A stretch of 64,000 bases of DNA from Streptomyces griseiscabiei (GCF_020010925.1 NZ_JAGJBZ010000001.1:3947001-4011000), one strand, 5' to 3'. Counted from the stretch's first letter, positions 41,906 to 52,165 are shown. The notes: generated from the sequence alone by a model not told the origin. Made by a program: numbers and translations.

Positions 41906-43027
41906 ATGCTGACCTTCGATTTCCTCGACGCCCGCCACGGCGACTGCTTCCTGGTCCGCTGGGACGCGGAGGAACCCCGGGGCCGCCCGGCGCACGACGA
42001 GCGCGTCATGCTCGTCGACGGCGGGCCCGCCGGGGTCTACCGGGCCTCCCTGCAGGGCCGGTTGCACCGGCTCACCGGCGGGGACGACGGCTCGCCGCCG
42101 AACGGCACCCCGCCCCACCTCGACGTCGTCTGCCTCTCCCACGTCGACGACGACCACGCCGGCGGTCTCGTCCGGCTCTTCAAGGACATGCGGCGGGCCG
42201 AGCAGGACGGGGAGGACCCGCCGTACGACGTGGACGCCCTGTGGTTCAACTCCGTGGAGGAACTCGTCGAGCAGCGGGCCCCGGGGCTGAGCGCGTCCGT
42301 CCACCCGCTCCTGGAAGCCGCGGCTGCCTCCGACGCGGCGGTCACCGCCAGCTACAACCAGGGCCGGGACATCCGCGACGCGGCCGCCGCCCTGCGGCTG
42401 GACGGCAACTCCCCCTTCGCCGGCCCTCTCACCGAGGGTGCCGGGACGACCCTGCACGACCTGGACGTCACGGTCGTCGCACCGGACGAGGGCGCCCTCG
42501 CCGAGTTGGAGGAGAAGTGGCGCGAGGCGAGGCGGCGCCGTGACCCGGAGGTCATCTCGGCGGCGTACGCGGACAGTTCGGTGCAGAACCTGTCCAGCAT
42601 CGTGCTGCTCCTGCGGCACGGGGACGGCACCGCGCTGCTCACCGGCGACGCCCGGGGCGACCACGTCCTCGCCGGACTGTCCGCCCTCGATCTGCTCGAC
42701 GACGACGCCCCGCTCCACCTCGACCTGCTGAAGCTCCCGCACCACGGCAGCGACCGCAATGTGGAGCCCGGCTTCTTCGAGCGGGTCCGGGCCGACCACT
42801 ACGTCATCTCGGCCGACGGCGTACGCCACCACCACCCGGGCGAGGACACCCTGCGCTGGCTGGTCGAGTCCCGAGCCCCCGAGGACGAGTACGTCGTCCA
42901 TCTCACCAACCACATCCCCTTCGCCGAGGAGGCGCTGGCCGGACTGCGCGCGGACCGTGCCTTCGAGGTCGACGTCAGAGGACCCGCCGACCAGGCGCTC
43001 GTCATCACGATCGGAGACCGGCCATGA
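41906..43027 (+). CDS. MBL-fold hydrolase (ComEC/Rec2-like domain), cytoplasmic
   Basis: 373 aa. It begins MLTFDFLDARHGDCFLVRW, the hallmark of the ComEC-type MBL group, with metal motifs SHVDDDHAGG (about 77), LLTGDAR and LPHHGSDRN (about 279). There are no membrane helices, so it is not the DNA-uptake channel. Stand-alone proteins of this type may be nucleases or phosphodiesterases. ATG 41906 has GGCAGG upstream. The stop overlaps the patatin start (ATGA). Part of the protease, MBL, patatin cassette. Confidence 0.87.
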   Translation: MLTFDFLDARHGDCFLVRWDAEEPRGRPAHDERVMLVDGGPAGVYRASLQGRLHRLTGGDDGSPPNGTPPHLDVVCLSHVDDDHAGGLVRLFKDMRRAEQDGEDPPYDVDALWFNSVEELVEQRAPGLSASVHPLLEAAAASDAAVTASYNQGRDIRDAAAALRLDGNSPFAGPLTEGAGTTLHDLDVTVVAPDEGALAELEEKWREARRRRDPEVISAAYADSSVQNLSSIVLLLRHGDGTALLTGDARGDHVLAGLSALDLLDDDAPLHLDLLKLPHHGSDRNVEPGFFERVRADHYVISADGVRHHHPGEDTLRWLVESRAPEDEYVVHLTNHIPFAEEALAGLRADRAFEVDVRGPADQALVITIGDRP

Positions 43028-44343
43028 CCAGGTCACGGCATGCGGAGGACACCTTCACCCGGCCCGGCCCGCCCGACGCGCGGGACGGCGCCCGGGACGA
43101 CGCACGGGACGGCGTACGGCCGGACGCCCCGCTCTGGGCCGTGGACTCCCCCGCCCTCGGGACGGGCCTCACCACCCGCCCCTGCGGCGACCCCCTCCGC
43201 CCGGCCCACCCGCCGGCCGCCGACGGCACGCCGGTCGCCCTCGCCCTCTCCGGCGGCGGCTTCCGCGCCACACTCTCCGCGCTGGGCTTCGTCCGGCTGC
43301 TGGCCGACACCGGACTGCTCCCCCGGCTGCGCTACTCCTCCTCCGTGTCCGGCGGCTCGATCGCCAACGCCTGTCTCGCCACCGCCTGGCCGGCCCTGCG
43401 CGAGCGGGACTTCACCCCGGCGGCGGTGGACGACCTCGTGATCGCCCCCGTCGTCGACCGGGTCCGCGCCCACTCCCTCAAGCGGGCGCTCCTGCGGGAC
43501 ATCTGGCGCACCCTCGGCCCCACCACCCGCACCGACCTGCTGGCCCGCCGCCTCGACGACTGGTTCCTCGGGGGAACCGAACTGGAGGACCTGGACCCGC
43601 AGGTTCGCTGGATCGTCAACGCCGCCAACCTGACCACCGGCGTCCGCTTCACCTTCGAACGCGATGTGTACGGCGACTACTCGACCGGTCTCGCCCGCAC
43701 CGCGGGTACCGGCCTGCGGCTCAGCCGCGCGGTCTCGGCGTCGGCGGCGGTGCCCGGCGCCTTCCCGCCCGTGGTCCTCGACAGCGCGCCCTTCCCCTGT
43801 GCCACCCACCGGCCCGCCCTCCTGGACGGCGGCACCTACGACAACACCGGTCTGGAGGCCCTGGACAGCGACAACTACCGCCATACGTTCCTGTGCGCCC
43901 TCAACGCCGGGGGCCTGCTCCGCCCCGGTCTGTACGGCCGTGTCCCGGTGATCCGCGATCTGGCGCGGGCCAACTCCCTCCTCTACCGCCAGAGCACCGC
44001 GCTGCGCACCCGGGCCACGATCGAACGCTTCCGGCGCGGCGCGGCCCTCGGTCCGGTCGGTGAACTCCCGCCCGGCGCCCGCCGGGGCATCCTGGTGCAG
44101 CTCTCCACCGAGTTCCCGCTCGCGGACCCGCCGCTGGCCCGCTGGCGGGCGACCTTCCCCGAACACCGCACCCACGACGGCCGTGATCTGGCCCTGGTCC
44201 CCACCGTCTTCGACCGCCTCGCCCCGTCCCTCTGCCGCGCCCTCGTCCACCGGGGCTGGTGGCTCGGTGGCGCCGGCCTGGCCGCCTACCACCCTCAGCT
44301 CCTCCCCCCGGACCTGGCGGGCATGGTCCCACCGGACATCTGA
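43024..44343 (+). CDS. Patatin-like phospholipase
   Basis: 439 aa. The oxyanion loop SGGGFRATLSALGF (about 75-88), nucleophile elbow SVSGGS (about 106) and catalytic Asp in LLDGGTYDNTG (about 267) are all intact. The N-terminal 60 residues are Asp/Arg/Pro-rich with repeats of the DARDGARDD kind. It should hydrolyse membrane phospholipids. No signal peptide is seen. It is coupled to the MBL gene by ATGA. Patatins are common effectors of abortive-infection systems such as CBASS, where a sensor activates them; here the sensor or activator could be the S8 protease. Confidence 0.9.
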   Translation: MTRSRHAEDTFTRPGPPDARDGARDDARDGVRPDAPLWAVDSPALGTGLTTRPCGDPLRPAHPPAADGTPVALALSGGGFRATLSALGFVRLLADTGLLPRLRYSSSVSGGSIANACLATAWPALRERDFTPAAVDDLVIAPVVDRVRAHSLKRALLRDIWRTLGPTTRTDLLARRLDDWFLGGTELEDLDPQVRWIVNAANLTTGVRFTFERDVYGDYSTGLARTAGTGLRLSRAVSASAAVPGAFPPVVLDSAPFPCATHRPALLDGGTYDNTGLEALDSDNYRHTFLCALNAGGLLRPGLYGRVPVIRDLARANSLLYRQSTALRTRATIERFRRGAALGPVGELPPGARRGILVQLSTEFPLADPPLARWRATFPEHRTHDGRDLALVPTVFDRLAPSLCRALVHRGWWLGGAGLAAYHPQLLPPDLAGMVPPDI

Positions 44344-44348
44344 CCGGC

Positions 44349-44371
44349 ACCGGTCGCCGTCGGCGACCGGT
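44349..44371. terminator. Hairpin terminator between patatin and thiolase genes
   Basis: Perfect 10-bp stem accggtcgcc / ggcgaccggt with a 3-nt loop, placed between convergent genes. Confidence 0.85.
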
Positions 44372-44412
44372 GGGGAACGGCTCGCCGGGCAGGGGGAGCC
44401 CGGCCGGGTCGC

Positions 44413-45645
<1,233 letters not shown>

Positions 45646-45646
45646 C

Positions 45647-45660
45647 TAGTACGCGTTCTA
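45647..45660. promoter_or_regulatory. KstR box (one mismatch) at the thiolase promoter
   Basis: TAGTACGCGTTCTA differs from TNNAACNNGTTNNA only at position 4. Read on the minus strand it is TAGAACGCGTACTA and overlaps a TAGTTC -10-like sequence. Confidence 0.7.
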
Positions 45661-45747
45661 GTTCTCTTCAGCAGTCTGCTGAGCCCGCCTCCGGGACCGC
45701 AAGGGGCGTGCGGCAATTGAAAAGCCGACCGAAAGCCCCGTACCCCT

Positions 45748-45776
45748 TGCTTGTTCTAGAACCCGTTACTACGGTC
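45748..45776 (+). promoter_or_regulatory. P450 promoter with KstR box in its spacer
   Basis: TTGCTT (45748-45753) and TACGGT (45771-45776) are 17 nt apart. The KstR-like TAGAACCCGTTACT (45758-45771, only the last base differs from consensus) fills the spacer, an arrangement expected to block RNA polymerase. Confidence 0.72.
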
Positions 45777-45793
45777 ACCGCAATTCTCTCCAT

Positions 45794-45808
45794 CTGATGC
45801 TCCGTCAG
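45794..45808. promoter_or_regulatory. Palindrome CTGAY-N5-GTCAG, copy 4 (overlaps the P450 ribosome site)
   Basis: CTGATGCTCCGTCAG runs into GGAG, the ribosome site; the P450 ATG is 6 nt further on. It is the same arrangement as at the LLM gene. Confidence 0.65.
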
Positions 45809-45817
45809 GAGTCGCCG

Positions 45818-47053
45818 ATGCCCTGTCCAGCGCTGCCCGACGGGTTCGACTTCACCGACCCGGACCTGCTGCACCACCGTGTCCCCCTCCCGGAGTTCGC
45901 CGCACTGCGCCGTACGGAACCGGTCCACTGGATCCCGCAGGCACCCGGCATCGCGGGCTTCGCGGACGAGGGCTACTGGGCCGTCACCCGGCACGCGGAC
46001 GTCAAGTACGTGTCCACGCACCCCGAGTTGTTCTCCTCCACCGTCAACACCGCGATCATCCGCTTCAACGAGCACATCGAGCGCGACGCGATCGACGCAC
46101 AGCGGCTGATCCTGCTGAACATGGACCCACCGGAGCACACCCGGGTCCGGCAGATCGTGCAGCGGGTGTTCACCCCGAGGGCGATCCGCGCGCTGGAGGA
46201 CAACCTGCGCCACCGCGCCCTGACCATCGCGCGCCAGGCCGTCGCCCACCCCGGCCCCTTCGACTTCGTCACCGAGGTCGCCTGCGAACTGCCCCTGCAG
46301 GCCATCGCCGAGCTGATCGGCATCCCGCAGGACGACCGTATCCGGATCTTCGAGTGGTCGAACCGGATGATCTCGTACGACGACCCGGAGTACGCGATCA
46401 CCGAGGAGGTCGGCCAGCAGTCGGCGATGGAGCTGATCGCCTACGCCATGAACATGGCCGCCGACCGCAAGCAGTGCCCGGCGAAGGACATCGTCACCAC
46501 GCTGGTCGCCGCCGAGGACGAGGGCAACCTCACCTCCGACGAGTTCGGCTTCTTCGTGCTGATGCTGGCGGTCGCCGGCAACGAGACGACCCGCAACGCC
46601 ATCACCCACGGGATGCACGCCTTCCTCACCCACCCCGACCAGTGGGACCTCTACAAGCGGGAGCGCCCGGCGACCGCCGCCGAGGAGATCGTGCGCTGGG
46701 CCGCCCCGGTCAACTCCTTCCAGCGCACCGCCACCCAGGACGTGGAGCTCGGCGGCAAGCTCATCCGGAAGGGCGACCGCGTCGGCATCTTCTACGCCTC
46801 CGCCAACCACGACCCGGACGTCTTCGAGAACCCCGACTCCTTCGACATCACCCGCGACCCCAACCCCCACCTCGGCTTCGGCGGCGGAGGCCCGCACTTC
46901 TGCCTCGGCAAGTCCCTGGCGGTCCTGGAGATCGACCTGATCTTCAACGCGATCGCCGACGCGATGCCGGGGCTGCGGCTGGCCGGTGAGCCGAGCCGGT
47001 TGCGCTCCGCCTGGATCAACGGGGTGAAGCACCTTCAGGTGACCACCGGCTGA
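45818..47053 (+). CDS. cyp125: Cytochrome P450, CYP125 family (steroid C26/C27 monooxygenase)
   Basis: 411 aa. The haem loop FGGGGPHFCLGKSLA (Cys near 365), I-helix AVAGNETTRNAI and EEIVRW (ExxR) are intact. The ending RLRSAWINGVKHLQV and the NTAIIRFNEHIERD and QRLILLNMDPPEHTRVRQIV regions match CYP125, which oxidises the terminal methyl of the cholesterol side chain to the acid. ATG 45818 follows GTCAGGAG. It probably takes electrons from the ferredoxin at 29.2 kb. It is divergent from the FadA5-like thiolase, which supports sterol degradation. Confidence 0.92.
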   Translation: MPCPALPDGFDFTDPDLLHHRVPLPEFAALRRTEPVHWIPQAPGIAGFADEGYWAVTRHADVKYVSTHPELFSSTVNTAIIRFNEHIERDAIDAQRLILLNMDPPEHTRVRQIVQRVFTPRAIRALEDNLRHRALTIARQAVAHPGPFDFVTEVACELPLQAIAELIGIPQDDRIRIFEWSNRMISYDDPEYAITEEVGQQSAMELIAYAMNMAADRKQCPAKDIVTTLVAAEDEGNLTSDEFGFFVLMLAVAGNETTRNAITHGMHAFLTHPDQWDLYKRERPATAAEEIVRWAAPVNSFQRTATQDVELGGKLIRKGDRVGIFYASANHDPDVFENPDSFDITRDPNPHLGFGGGGPHFCLGKSLAVLEIDLIFNAIADAMPGLRLAGEPSRLRSAWINGVKHLQVTTG

Positions 47054-47074
47054 GCCACCCACCACCCCGTACTC

Positions 47075-47104
47075 GGGCCGACGGCCTCCCGGCGCCGTCG
47101 GCCC
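47075..47104. terminator. Hairpin terminator after the P450
   Basis: Perfect 11-bp stem gggccgacggc / gccgtcggccc with an 8-nt loop, then gttccg. It lies between convergent genes. Confidence 0.85.
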
Positions 47105-47131
47105 GTTCCGTCGCGGGCGGGAGCCGCACCC

Positions 47132-49198
47132 CTACGCCCCGCCCCTGCCTCCGTCGTCCCCGTCCGCTCCCGCGCCGTGGCGCCGGGCGGCCGTCGCGAG
47201 TCCGTCCGCCGTCGGTGGCCGCTCGCGCGGCTCCCCGCGCTCCTGGCGGGGCGCGGTGGTGCGCGGCCCGGTCAGGAGGTACGTCAGACCGAAGCCCGCG
47301 CCCACGACCGCCGCGCCCCCCACCGCGTCCAGGACCCAGTGGTTGCCGGTCGCGACGATCGCCAGGACCGTGAAGAAGGGGTGGAGCAGGCCGAGGACCT
47401 TCATCCACACCCGGGGGGCGACGATCGCGATGGTGAGGCCGCACCACAGGGACCAGCCGAAGTGGAGGGAGGGCATCGCCGCGTACTGGTTGGTGAGTTC
47501 GGTGAGCTTGCCGTAGTCCGGCCGGGAGAAGTCCTGGACGCCGTTGACGGTGTCGACGATGCCGAGGCCGGGCATCAGGCGCGGCGGCGCCAGCGGGTAG
47601 AGGAAGAAGCCGACGAGCGCGAGGAGCGTGGTGAGGCCGATGGCCGTGCGGGCCCAGCGGTAGTCGGCGGGGCGGCGCCAGTAGAGCAGGCCGAGGACGG
47701 TCAGCGGGACCACGAAGTGGAACGAGGTGTAGTAGAAGTCGAAGAAGCTCCGCAGCCAGCCGATCCCGACGACCGTGTGGTTGACCCAGTGCTCGATGTC
47801 GAGGAACAGGGCCTTCTCGACGGCGAGGATCTGCCCGGCGTGCTCCTCGGCGGCGGCCCGGCTGCCGGTGGCCTCCAGCCGGGTGCGCTGGTAGACGGCG
47901 TACGTGACCCGGATCAGCAGCAGTTCGAGGAGCAGGTTCGGACGGGTCGTCACCCGGCGCAGCAGCGGGGCCCAGCTGAAGCGGGTCTCCGCCTTCGGGG
48001 CGTACGCGGTGGGGATCGGCGCCCGGTAGTACTCCGAGGTGCGGGAGAGGAACGGCACGACGAGCGCGGCGGCGAGCGCGGCCAGCAGGACGACGTTGTC
48101 ACGCACCGGGTGCAGGAGGCCCGCGTTCGGCACCATCATCTTCGCGGGCAGCGTCATCACCAGGACGACGGCGACCGGCCAGACGTACCGCGACGAGGCC
48201 TTCGTACCGACCCGGCCGACGACCGCGAGCAGCACCCACAGCAGCTGGTGCTTCCAGGAGGTGGGCGAGACGGCGACCGCCACACAGCCGGTGAGCGCGA
48301 CGGCGAGCAGCAGCTGTCCGTCGCGGGCGTAGCGGATGGCCCGCCGCATGCCGAGGACGGCGACGGCGGCGGCCAGCGTGAAGAAGACGGCGATCTCCAG
48401 CGGGCCTTCGAGGCCGAGCCGGAGCAGCGCGCCGTGCAGCGACTGGTTGGCGAGATCGTCCGCCCGTCCGCCGAGACCGACGCCGGCGAGGTGGTGCACC
48501 CAGTAGGTGTACGAGTCGTGCGGCATCGCGGCCCAGGCCAGTGCGGTGGCCCCGGCGAAGGTGGTCCCGGTGCTCGCGGCGGCCCGCCTGCGCCCGGTGA
48601 ACCACAGCAGCGGCACGAACAGCAGCACGGTCGGCTGGAAGGCCGCGGCGAGCCCGATGCAGGCCCCGCTGAGGCGCTCCCCCCGGACCGCGAAGCAGCC
48701 CGCGAGGACGAGCAGGACGGGGATGATGCTGGTCTGGCCCAGGTACAGCGTGTTGCGCACGGGCAGCGACAGCATCAGCAGGGTGACGGCGACCGGGGCC
48801 GCGAGAAGGGCCGTACGGCGTGTCACCGGCTGGGGCAGGGCGCGGGCGGCGACCAGGCCGAGGGCGACGACCAGCAGGAGGGTGCCGAAGGTCCAGCCCC
48901 AGCCCAGCGCCTGTTCGGCCGTCCGGGTGAGGGGCTTGAGGACGAGGCCGCCGAACGGGGTCCCGGTGAACTGTGTCGAGTCGTAGAGCGAGCCGTTCAC
49001 GTGCAGGACTCCGCTGGGCCCGACCCAGGTCTCCAGATCCGTCAGCCGGTCGCCCCTGGGCGTGCCGAGCACGACCGCTATCTGCCGCACCGCCAGGATG
49101 CCGGCGAACAGCCACAGCAGGGCCCGGACGGTCCCCAGTCTCGCCGCCGTCGCTCCCCTGCCCACGGCGCCGCCCGGTCCGCTCTGCTCCGTCGCCAC
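47132..49198 (-). CDS. Fusion of GT87-type glycosyltransferase and PAP2 phosphatase
   Basis: 688 aa with some 15 hydrophobic segments. Residues 20-410 look like a polyprenyl-phosphate-dependent GT-C transferase (GT87/DUF2029), with the acidic loop DLETWVGPSGVLHVNGSLYD and NQSLHGALLR. Residues 440-640 are a PAP2 domain with FYYTSFHFVVP, MPSLHFGWSLW and GNHWVLDAVGG (catalytic His pair). Relatives include actinobacterial inositol-phospholipid or arabinan enzymes, so it probably builds a cell-envelope lipid or glycan. GTG 49198 has GGGAGG about 11 nt upstream. The tail (650-688) is disordered. Confidence 0.87.
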   Translation of the reverse strand: MATEQSGPGGAVGRGATAARLGTVRALLWLFAGILAVRQIAVVLGTPRGDRLTDLETWVGPSGVLHVNGSLYDSTQFTGTPFGGLVLKPLTRTAEQALGWGWTFGTLLLVVALGLVAARALPQPVTRRTALLAAPVAVTLLMLSLPVRNTLYLGQTSIIPVLLVLAGCFAVRGERLSGACIGLAAAFQPTVLLFVPLLWFTGRRRAAASTGTTFAGATALAWAAMPHDSYTYWVHHLAGVGLGGRADDLANQSLHGALLRLGLEGPLEIAVFFTLAAAVAVLGMRRAIRYARDGQLLLAVALTGCVAVAVSPTSWKHQLLWVLLAVVGRVGTKASSRYVWPVAVVLVMTLPAKMMVPNAGLLHPVRDNVVLLAALAAALVVPFLSRTSEYYRAPIPTAYAPKAETRFSWAPLLRRVTTRPNLLLELLLIRVTYAVYQRTRLEATGSRAAAEEHAGQILAVEKALFLDIEHWVNHTVVGIGWLRSFFDFYYTSFHFVVPLTVLGLLYWRRPADYRWARTAIGLTTLLALVGFFLYPLAPPRLMPGLGIVDTVNGVQDFSRPDYGKLTELTNQYAAMPSLHFGWSLWCGLTIAIVAPRVWMKVLGLLHPFFTVLAIVATGNHWVLDAVGGAAVVGAGFGLTYLLTGPRTTAPRQERGEPRERPPTADGLATAARRHGAGADGDDGGRGGA

Positions 49199-49458
49199 GC
49201 GCTGTCGTCCTCCCGCCCCGTCGACGTCCCCTACGAGAAGGCTCGCACCGTCCCGGTCGTGAGACGCGGGCAACCCCCTCTTCACCCGGGAGTCGCCGCT
49301 GTTTTGTCCGGATGACGATAGTGCGCGGACGGCCGCCCGCGCCCTCGACGGCACGACGGGGTCACAGATGCACATCACAGGTGCAGTTGTGACAGGCCAC
49401 TGACAAACACCTGGAACCATGGCCGTCGGCACGTTTGCACGGCGGGAAGGCACGGGGG

Positions 49459-50871
49459 ATGAGGGGTTCGGTACGGGGGCGCGTGCGCCCGGCGGATCGG
49501 GTGCGCGAAGGGCGCGGGGCGCGCGGACGACTGCTGGTGGTCGTCCTCGCTCTGCTGGGGCTTCAACTGGCCTCGTTCGTGGCACCGGCGTACGCCTGCG
49601 GCTGCGGCGCGATGGTCCCGGGCGACCAGCGGAGCATGTATGTGAACCGTGAGGCGTCCGTGGTGCGCTGGGACGGCCGCGAGGAACAGATCGTGATGAG
49701 CCTGACGGTCTCGGGGGACGCCCGTACGGCCGCCTGGATCATGCCGGTGCCGAACCGGGCGACGGTGCGGCTGGGCGACGCGGCCCTCTTCGACCGGCTC
49801 GCCGAGGAGACCGCGCCGGTGTACGAGAAGCGCGAGTACTACTGGCCGCGTTCGCACGACTGGCCGTTCGACATGTTCGAGAGCGACGGCATGGCGGGCG
49901 ACGCGGCGCCCGGGGGCCCGCGGCCCCCGGTGGACGTCGTCGGCCGCGAGCGGCTCGGCCCGTTCGACGTGGCCCGGCTGACCGCCACCGATTCCGGCGC
50001 CCTCGGCGACTGGCTGGACGACAACGGCTTCGCGCTCCCGGACCGGCTGGACGCGGCGCTGGAGCCGTACGTCCGGCTGAAGTGGGAGTACGTGGCGATC
50101 CGGCTGGCCCCGGCCCCGGACACGGAGGAGGCCGAGGGCACGGGGGCGACCGAGGGCACGGGGGCGACCGAGGGCACGGGGAGCGCCGGCGGCGCCGGCG
50201 ACGTACCGCTCTCCGGCACCCTGGACCCCCTCCACCTCACCTTCGCCAGCGACGAGCTCGTCTATCCGATGCGGCTGTCCCGGCTGGCCACCACTCCGCA
50301 GGCCCTCGGCCTGTACGTCCTCGCCGAGCACCGGATGGAGCCGGCTTCCGCGATCGGCGGGGACGAGCCGGAGGTGACGTTCGCCGGACGGCTCGGCGCA
50401 CCCGGCGGCGCGCTCGGCGAACTCACCGCGGGCGGCACGGACTTCCTGACCGCCGTCGAGCAGAGCTTCCCGCAGCCGGAACGGATCTCCGGCGATCACA
50501 CGCTGCGGCGGGCCGCGGCCGACGACCCCTATCGAAAGGTCATCCACGTGGACGAGATGCAGACCCTGTGGGGCATGCCCGAGTGGCTGGTGTGGTTCGG
50601 CATCGGCATGGCCGCGCTGGTGATCAAGGCGGTGGCCGTCGCGATCGTGCTCATGCGCAACGCGAAGCGGCAACTGCCGCCCGTGCCCCCGCCGGGCGCG
50701 GCCTTCATGCCGCCGGGGGCGTACCCGCCGGGAGCACCATGGGGACCGGGAGCGCCGGGGGCGCCGGGGACTCCGGGAGCACAGGTGACTCCGGAAGCCC
50801 TGGCAGCGCCGTCGCCCCCGGTGGACCCGAAGTCCGGTCCGCAGGACCGCGACACATCCGGGAACCGCTGA
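49459..50871 (+). CDS. Exported DUF2330 membrane-anchored protein
   Basis: 470 aa. A signal peptide (LLVVVLALLGLQLASFVAPA) ends before CGCGAMVPG, the conserved Cys-rich start of DUF2330. The extracytoplasmic domain has REEQIVMSLTVSGDARTAAW then IMPVPNRATVRLG. Residues 225-250 carry three TEGTGA repeats. A C-terminal membrane helix (WLVWFGIGMAALVIKAVAVAIV) is followed by a Pro/Gly/Ala-rich cytoplasmic tail. The function is unknown. ATG 49459 has GGAAGG upstream. It is divergent from the GT87-PAP2 gene. Confidence 0.88.
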   Translation: MRGSVRGRVRPADRVREGRGARGRLLVVVLALLGLQLASFVAPAYACGCGAMVPGDQRSMYVNREASVVRWDGREEQIVMSLTVSGDARTAAWIMPVPNRATVRLGDAALFDRLAEETAPVYEKREYYWPRSHDWPFDMFESDGMAGDAAPGGPRPPVDVVGRERLGPFDVARLTATDSGALGDWLDDNGFALPDRLDAALEPYVRLKWEYVAIRLAPAPDTEEAEGTGATEGTGATEGTGSAGGAGDVPLSGTLDPLHLTFASDELVYPMRLSRLATTPQALGLYVLAEHRMEPASAIGGDEPEVTFAGRLGAPGGALGELTAGGTDFLTAVEQSFPQPERISGDHTLRRAAADDPYRKVIHVDEMQTLWGMPEWLVWFGIGMAALVIKAVAVAIVLMRNAKRQLPPVPPPGAAFMPPGAYPPGAPWGPGAPGAPGTPGAQVTPEALAAPSPPVDPKSGPQDRDTSGNR

Positions 50872-50895
50872 CAGAGGCCCCGCCCCGCGCCTATA

Positions 50896-50929
50896 TTCAT
50901 TAGCACACCTACTTAGCTGCTCTAATGAA
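50896..50929. promoter_or_regulatory. AT-rich inverted repeat upstream of the O-methyltransferase
   Basis: TTCATTAG (50896-50903) and CTAATGAA (50922-50929) are perfect 8-bp complements 18 nt apart, about 25 nt before the gene. A second TTAG-core sequence (cttagctgct) lies in the spacer. Such AT-rich symmetry is rare in this genome and fits a regulator site over the promoter. Confidence 0.55.
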
Positions 50930-50952
50930 CAAGGCGCGGGAGGCACATCCAC

Positions 50953-51624
50953 ATGAGCGAGTCGCGGACCTGGGACGACGTCGACGCCTACTTCACCACC
51001 CAGCTCGCCCCGAACGACGAGGCCCTGGAGGCGGCACTGCGGGAGAACGCGGCGGCCGGGCTCCCGGCCATCGACGTCGCCGCCAACCAGGGCAAGTTCC
51101 TGCAGCTCCTCGCCCAGATCCAGGGCGCCCGCCGCATCCTGGAGGTCGGCACCCTGGGCGGCTACAGCACCATCTGGCTGGCCCGGGCGCTGCCCGCCGA
51201 CGGCCGGCTGATCTCCCTGGAGTACAGCGCCCGGCACGCGGAGGTCGCCCGCCGCAACCTCGCGCACGCCGGGCTCGACGGCCTCGTGGAGGTACGCGTC
51301 GGCCCGGCCCTGGAGTCGCTGCCCAAGCTGGCCGACGAGAACCCCGAGCCCTTCGACCTGGTCTTCGTCGACGCGGACAAGGCCAACAACCCGCACTACG
51401 TGGAGTGGGCCCTGCGGCTCACCCGGGCCGGCAGCGTCCTCGTCGTCGACAACGTCGTCCGCGGCGGCCGGGTCGCCGACGCCGGCACCACCGAGCCCGA
51501 CGTCGTCGGCACCCGAACGGCCCTCGAACTCATCGCCTCCCACCCGAAGTTGAGCGGCACGGCGATCCAGACGGTGGGCACCAAGGGGTACGACGGCTTC
51601 GCCCTGGCCCGGGTCCTGGACTGA
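50953..51624 (+). CDS. O-methyltransferase (COMT/Methyltransf_3 family)
   Basis: 223 aa. Motif I ILEVGTLGGYSTIWLARALP, the metal/catalytic region DLVFVDADKANNPHYVEW and VLVVDNVVRGGRV are diagnostic of Mg2+-dependent catechol-type O-methyltransferases, which methylate vicinal hydroxyls. ATG 50953 has GGGAGG upstream. It looks monocistronic, with an inverted repeat at its promoter that suggests induction by a small molecule. Confidence 0.92.
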   Translation: MSESRTWDDVDAYFTTQLAPNDEALEAALRENAAAGLPAIDVAANQGKFLQLLAQIQGARRILEVGTLGGYSTIWLARALPADGRLISLEYSARHAEVARRNLAHAGLDGLVEVRVGPALESLPKLADENPEPFDLVFVDADKANNPHYVEWALRLTRAGSVLVVDNVVRGGRVADAGTTEPDVVGTRTALELIASHPKLSGTAIQTVGTKGYDGFALARVLD

Positions 51625-51651
51625 CCGCGCCGCCCGCCGACGCGGCTCCCG

Positions 51652-52047
51652 TCAGGCCTCGTGGTAGAAGCCCACGTTGACGCTGCGGGGGCTCGTGCGG
51701 TCGTAGATGACCAGTTCACCGGAGCCGCCGTGCGGGAGCTTCGCGGTGCCGCCGTACGGCAGCGGTGAGGGCTGGTGGCCCAGCAGGGTCAGCCGCACCT
51801 CGGAGGAGGGGTCGGCGTGCGAGCCGCGCAGCCAGGTGACCTGCCAGCTCCCGTCCGGGGCGCACAGGAACTCCAGGTGCACCCGGGAGACGAAGAGCCA
51901 GTCGTCGGGTGTCGCGAGCCGGCACACCGCCCGATCGCGGCCCACCCGGAGCACGCCGCCCGGCTCGCTGGGCGCGTCGGCCATCTGCATGCCGGCCGTC
52001 GCCCCGGCGTCCGCCTCGGAGACCGAGGCCATGGTGAGTTCGAGCAC
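51652..52047 (-). CDS. FHA-domain-like small protein
   Basis: 131 aa from GTG 52047 (TAGGAGCGGTAC upstream). GVLRVGRDRAVCRLATPDDW then LFVSRVHLEF fits the phosphopeptide-binding core of FHA domains (GR...S-R-x-H), and GSGELVIYDRTSPRSVNVGF closes the domain. It would bind phosphothreonine peptides, probably from Ser/Thr kinases encoded elsewhere. It stands alone between two plus-strand genes. Confidence 0.75.
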   Translation of the reverse strand: MLELTMASVSEADAGATAGMQMADAPSEPGGVLRVGRDRAVCRLATPDDWLFVSRVHLEFLCAPDGSWQVTWLRGSHADPSSEVRLTLLGHQPSPLPYGGTAKLPHGGSGELVIYDRTSPRSVNVGFYHEA

Positions 52048-52165
52048 GTACCGCTCCTAACGGGTCAAACTCCAATTGTCGCTGCGCACGGCACGTTTGG
52101 CACGCCGCCGCCGCATGATAAATCGCCGGATCGTCCTGTTGTGCGGGCTCCGGCACAATGGACCC

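Noticed and set aside
41906..43027. ComEC competence channel
   Set aside because: It has the ComEC-type MBL motifs but no membrane helices or OB domain.
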